Both the position numbers and the translations under genes were made by a program. A stretch of 44,092 bases of DNA from Flavobacteriales bacterium (lineage in GTDB: Bacteria > Bacteroidota > Bacteroidia > Flavobacteriales_D > Sanyastnellaceae). Each line of letters opens with the position of its first letter. Position 1 is the first letter of the stretch. Positions 40,928 to 44,092 of this stretch are shown piece by piece. Location of the stretch: the NCBI GenBank assembly GCA_020437755.1, contig JAGQVX010000012.1:1-44092 (forward strand). Direction: 5' to 3'. Under the pieces are notes generated by a model, which was given only the letters and a program-made list of their open reading frames with translations, was not told where the DNA came from and did not search any database.

Positions 40928-42238
40928 TTACTCCCCCAATAACTTTCCGGTAAGTTGAAGAATCTGCAATTCGCTCAGCAATACATTCACCTTTGCCGCT
41001 GAAATCCTGTCGCGCGTTGCGACCATATTTAGTTGTGCTTCACGAAACTGTGTTTGGGTGATTTGTCCCAATTGAAACAATTCGGTACTCCGTTCAAGGT
41101 TCAACTCAGCAGCTTCCAGGTTTTGCTCTTCCATAAGGTAAAGGCGCAGGTTTTGACTGTAATTGGCTTCTGCATTGCGCACCTGAGTCGTTAGCGCCAA
41201 CTGTGCGTCAGCTTCGAGAAGCTCTGCATTTTCGACGGCTATCTTGAGGTTCTGGCGTTGAATCTGGTTGCGCATTCCGCCAAAAATCGGCACCGACAAG
41301 GTTAGTCCGGCGTTGGGTCCGATACTGGTGTTTTCCAAGAGAATCCCCACGTCATTAATGTTCTTGTTGTACCCATACCCAGCCGTAAGTGCCAACGATG
41401 GTATAAAGTTGGCGCGCTGTATGGCCAGATCCTTCTCTGCCAACTCCGTCTGCATGCGGCGTTGTTCCAGACTGGAATTGTGCTTTTGTGCTTCTTCCAG
41501 AATTGCGTCCAATGTCCACGACCTGACAATGAGCTCTTCCGAAACGGTGCGAATATCCAACCCCAAATCCTGGCCCAGCAATCGTTCCAGATTGTGCACC
41601 TGTGTGGTTCTCAGCAACTCAGCTTGCAACAGTTGAGCACTATCGGCAGTAAGTGCCACACGGGCATTGAGCAATTCCGTTTTATTGTTGCTTCCCAATT
41701 CATTGGCCACCTTGGCCCGTTCGTATCTGTTGTGCGTAACTGCCAAATTCGCTTCCAAAATACTCAACTGGTCCTGGGCACGTTGCAGCGATAAATACGA
41801 CTGACAAACCTGTATAATCAACGCTTCAATGGCCGCCTTTGACTGAGCGTCAACGGCAGCTTTGTTGACCTTCAATCGGGCGAAGTTGTTGATGCCCGAT
41901 AAACCATTGAACAGATTGTAGTTCAGACTTGCCGAAGCACTCATGGTCTGACTCCCCGCACCATCGACATCCACCGGTGGAAATCCACCTGCAAATACCT
42001 GTTTGGAGCTGGTGACGCTGGCGTTATAACTGCCTCGTGCGCTTACCGTGGGTAACAGTCCGGCATTGCCAATATGGACGCTATTGTCGGCTACTTCAAC
42101 GAGATTCTCCTGGACTTGAATCTGGTAGTTCGACTCGAGGGCCTTTTGGATCGCGTCTCCGAGCGATAGTTGCTGTCCTTGTGCCCCTGCCGCATACAGG
42201 AGCGCTATCAGGAATACCAGGTTATATTTCGTTTTCAT
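40928..42238 (-). CDS. TolC-family outer-membrane efflux protein
   Basis: Outer-membrane channel of tripartite efflux pumps. 436 aa with a signal peptide (MKTKYNLVFLIALLYAAGAQG) and two OEP repeats: LSLGDAIQKALESNYQIQVQ and SLNYNLFNGLSGINN in the first half, LALTAGYGYNKNIND and LTLSVPIFGGMRNQIQRQ in the second, plus long alpha-helical coiled regions. Its ATG lies 17 nt inside the 3' end of the RND pump gene, so they form one operon with coupled translation. The membrane-fusion adaptor is presumably encoded further upstream outside the window. Confidence 0.93.
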   Translation of the reverse strand: MKTKYNLVFLIALLYAAGAQGQQLSLGDAIQKALESNYQIQVQENLVEVADNSVHIGNAGLLPTVSARGSYNASVTSSKQVFAGGFPPVDVDGAGSQTMSASASLNYNLFNGLSGINNFARLKVNKAAVDAQSKAAIEALIIQVCQSYLSLQRAQDQLSILEANLAVTHNRYERAKVANELGSNNKTELLNARVALTADSAQLLQAELLRTTQVHNLERLLGQDLGLDIRTVSEELIVRSWTLDAILEEAQKHNSSLEQRRMQTELAEKDLAIQRANFIPSLALTAGYGYNKNINDVGILLENTSIGPNAGLTLSVPIFGGMRNQIQRQNLKIAVENAELLEADAQLALTTQVRNAEANYSQNLRLYLMEEQNLEAAELNLERSTELFQLGQITQTQFREAQLNMVATRDRISAAKVNVLLSELQILQLTGKLLGE

Positions 42239-44092
42239 ATATCAATTCAGTTACTGCAGGTTCTACTTCGGTTCGGGTTGGCTTTTGGCCTGTCCATAAC
42301 CACTTGATTAAAACCCTGACAAAATTCAACACCTTCAACACAACCGGCAACACCATAAGTGTTGTATAGGTTGCCATAATCAATCCGTAAGCAATAGCAA
42401 TTGCCATCGGAATCAGAAACTGAGCCTGGAAGCTTTTCTCAAAAATCAAAGGAGCAAGTCCGGCAACAGTTGTAAACGAAGTCATAATGATGGGTCGGAA
42501 ACGAGACAGCCCCGCATCGAGAAGTGCATCGTTAAAATCCATACCGCGTTTGAGATTTCCGTTGAATGCCGTTATGAGCACCAAGCTATCGTTCACCATC
42601 ACACCTATGAGGGCAATGATTCCAAATCCGGAAAGCAAGCTCACCGACGCGCCATGGAACCAGTGTCCCCAACCTACACCCACAATGCCAAGAGGAACCA
42701 GTAAAATCACCGCCAAAGCCTGAGGGATGCTTCGGAATACGAAGGCAATAATGAAGATCATGAGGATCAGGATCACCGGACCTACCTTCTTAAACGACTT
42801 TCCGGTTTTCTGCGCCTCTTTATTCTGACCTTCAAAAGAGAATTGTACCGCAGGATACTGATTGATGATTTCCGGCATAATGTTTACCGCAATCTCCTCC
42901 TGAATCACAGAGACGCTAGCCTCCGGATTACCGAGTTCAGCTTCTACTCTGATTTCACGTTTTCCATTAAGGTGATTGATGGCAATCAAACCACGGTCAA
43001 CCGTGTAAGTTGCCAACTCCTTGAGCGGTATCTCCTGACCGTTGGGTGTTCGGATCAGGAAGTTGTCCAAATCGGAAAGGGAACGACGATCTTCTTCGCC
43101 ATAACGCACCCACACGCGCACCTCATCTATACCGCGCTGTAAACGCTGAGCCTCCGCTCCAAAGAACCCTTGTCGCACCTGACCCACAACCTGCATCAGA
43201 TTCATACCAAGCAAGTAAGCCTTGTCTTTCAACTCCAAATTTACCTCTTTAATACCCCGTTGGTCGTTGTCAGTCACATCGCTCAGATCGGAAATATTCT
43301 CCAGTTCATCCTTCAGCAATGCCTTTGCTGCCTCCAGTTGTTCGAGGTTGGTACTTCTCAAACTCACAGAAACCGGTTTGCCGAATGGCGTAGCCACTCC
43401 AAAAAGCATCTTATCCACTTCAGGGATCACTCCTACGTCCCGACGCATGGCCTGGTTGATTTCAAAAACGCTCATATTACGTTGCTCGGAATTGAGCAAC
43501 TGCACGTTGATTTGACCCTGATTGATTTTCGGTCCGACGATCTTTTCAATGTTCAGAATTACATCGAGCGAATCGGCCCGGTCAGCCTTCAATTGTTCGT
43601 TAACGTTTCGCGCCGACGTTACGAGGTGATTGAGTACACCCTCTGTGATGTAGTCCCTCGTTCCGGGGGGCATTTCAATTGAAATCGCAATGTTGTCTTG
43701 TTCAATCGGGGGAAAGAACGTTGCCTTAATCACCGATCCTCCAAATCCACCGATGGTGATCAGAAACATGGCAAACGGAATGGTCATAGCTACAGCCGGA
43801 TACTTGAGTGAAAATCGCAATGATGGAGCATAAATGCGCTCCTTCAGATAATTCATGACACGTTCCGATCCTCTCACCAATCGACTCTTCTTGATCGTTC
43901 CCGAAAGCGCTTTGGAGTGACCAATGTGCCCGGGAAGGATCAATATACCCTCTACCAGCGAGAATAACAGCGTAGATATTACCACAAAGGCCAGGTCAGG
44001 TCCGAAATCCCCAAGCCGACCATCAAGGAAGTAAAACGTGCTAAAGGCAACAATGGTGGTGGCCACTGCGGATGTCACAGCCGGCAACACTT
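42222..44092 (-). CDS. RND-family efflux pump, permease subunit (N-terminus beyond window)
   Basis: C-terminal about 620 aa of an AcrB/HAE1-like inner-membrane pump driven by the proton gradient. It is cut by the right window edge; the frame stays open to 44092, so the internal GTG near 44090 is not the start. Seen are the TM-helix signature TSAVATTIVAFSTFYFLDG, the porter-domain segments with GTRDYITEGVLNHLVTSARN, a second porter half and the C-terminal TM block FGIIALIGVMVNDSLVLITAFN with VAGLAPLIFEKS. The gene overlaps tolC by 17 nt. The substrate (drug, solvent, metal) cannot be told; metal-pump motifs of CusA are not obvious. Confidence 0.92.
   Translation of the reverse strand, partial: VLPAVTSAVATTIVAFSTFYFLDGRLGDFGPDLAFVVISTLLFSLVEGILILPGHIGHSKALSGTIKKSRLVRGSERVMNYLKERIYAPSLRFSLKYPAVAMTIPFAMFLITIGGFGGSVIKATFFPPIEQDNIAISIEMPPGTRDYITEGVLNHLVTSARNVNEQLKADRADSLDVILNIEKIVGPKINQGQINVQLLNSEQRNMSVFEINQAMRRDVGVIPEVDKMLFGVATPFGKPVSVSLRSTNLEQLEAAKALLKDELENISDLSDVTDNDQRGIKEVNLELKDKAYLLGMNLMQVVGQVRQGFFGAEAQRLQRGIDEVRVWVRYGEEDRRSLSDLDNFLIRTPNGQEIPLKELATYTVDRGLIAINHLNGKREIRVEAELGNPEASVSVIQEEIAVNIMPEIINQYPAVQFSFEGQNKEAQKTGKSFKKVGPVILILMIFIIAFVFRSIPQALAVILLVPLGIVGVGWGHWFHGASVSLLSGFGIIALIGVMVNDSLVLITAFNGNLKRGMDFNDALLDAGLSRFRPIIMTSFTTVAGLAPLIFEKSFQAQFLIPMAIAIAYGLIMATYTTLMVLPVVLKVLNFVRVLIKWLWTGQKPTRTEVEPAVTELIYENEI

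Overview
The window looks like a chromosomal segment of a Bacteroidota bacterium, probably of the Flavobacteriales/Cryomorphaceae type. This is inferred from a short RpoD-type sigma factor, TAnnTTTG-like -7 elements, the near absence of Shine-Dalgarno sequences, FISUMP, GWxTD and SiaB/SiaC families, and a large secreted protein ending in a dockerin-like tail. It is dense housekeeping DNA; no phage, integrase or transposase gene was seen.

Layout. 1-4.3 kb: end of a POT peptide transporter, secreted thioredoxin, citrate synthase, an enoyl-CoA hydratase-like protein and tRNA-Ser(UGA). 4.4-9.1 kb: GWxTD lipoprotein-like protein, family 2 glycosyltransferase and ComEC. 9.0-15.0 kb: a small conserved protein, a receiver protein with Glu in place of the phosphoacceptor Asp, HMG-CoA lyase, a GRAM protein followed by a tiny ORF and a terminator, 2-Cys peroxiredoxin, a methyltransferase/ZIP pair, and a SiaB kinase/SiaC pair. 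15.4-21.7 kb (minus strand): a 1041-aa ABCG-like transporter and three cell-envelope proteins. 21.8-29.0 kb (minus strand): rpoD, pnp, rpsO, accD and a BamA/TamA-like lipoprotein. 29.0-33.6 kb: TrmH-family methyltransferase, acyltransferase, divergent DEAD-box helicase, zinc-ribbon protein and GyrI-like protein, with a cluster of three palindromic repeats. 33.7-40.9 kb: a 1317-aa protein of twelve repeated beta-sandwich domains, truncated haemoglobin, FISUMP protein, DinB-like protein, a small secreted protein and a lipoprotein inorganic pyrophosphatase. 40.9 kb to the end (minus strand): TolC and RND efflux components, the RND gene cut by the window edge.

The most unusual signal is not a gene. 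A 14-base word, GGCATNCGCCAAAT, often extended to TTTCAGGCATNCGCCAAATGG, occurs at eleven places by eye, where about 0.001 would be expected by chance. Position N takes all four bases. The word lies on both strands, in at least three reading registers inside unrelated genes, at three stop codons, and once as an inverted pair in an intergenic gap. This is how an uptake-type, binding or processing word selected on DNA (or RNA) would behave, not a protein motif. Other points of interest are the phosphoacceptor-less receiver, the lipid-anchored but catalytically complete pyrophosphatase, a three-domain super-repeat in the giant protein, the hairpin repeats near 33 kb, and -7 promoter elements that sit almost on start codons.

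The metabolic genes touch central carbon (GltA), fatty-acid synthesis (AccD) and probably leucine/HMG-CoA breakdown (hydratase-like protein and HMG-CoA lyase). They are scattered rather than organised as one pathway operon. All counts of motifs and repeats were made by reading and may be incomplete.
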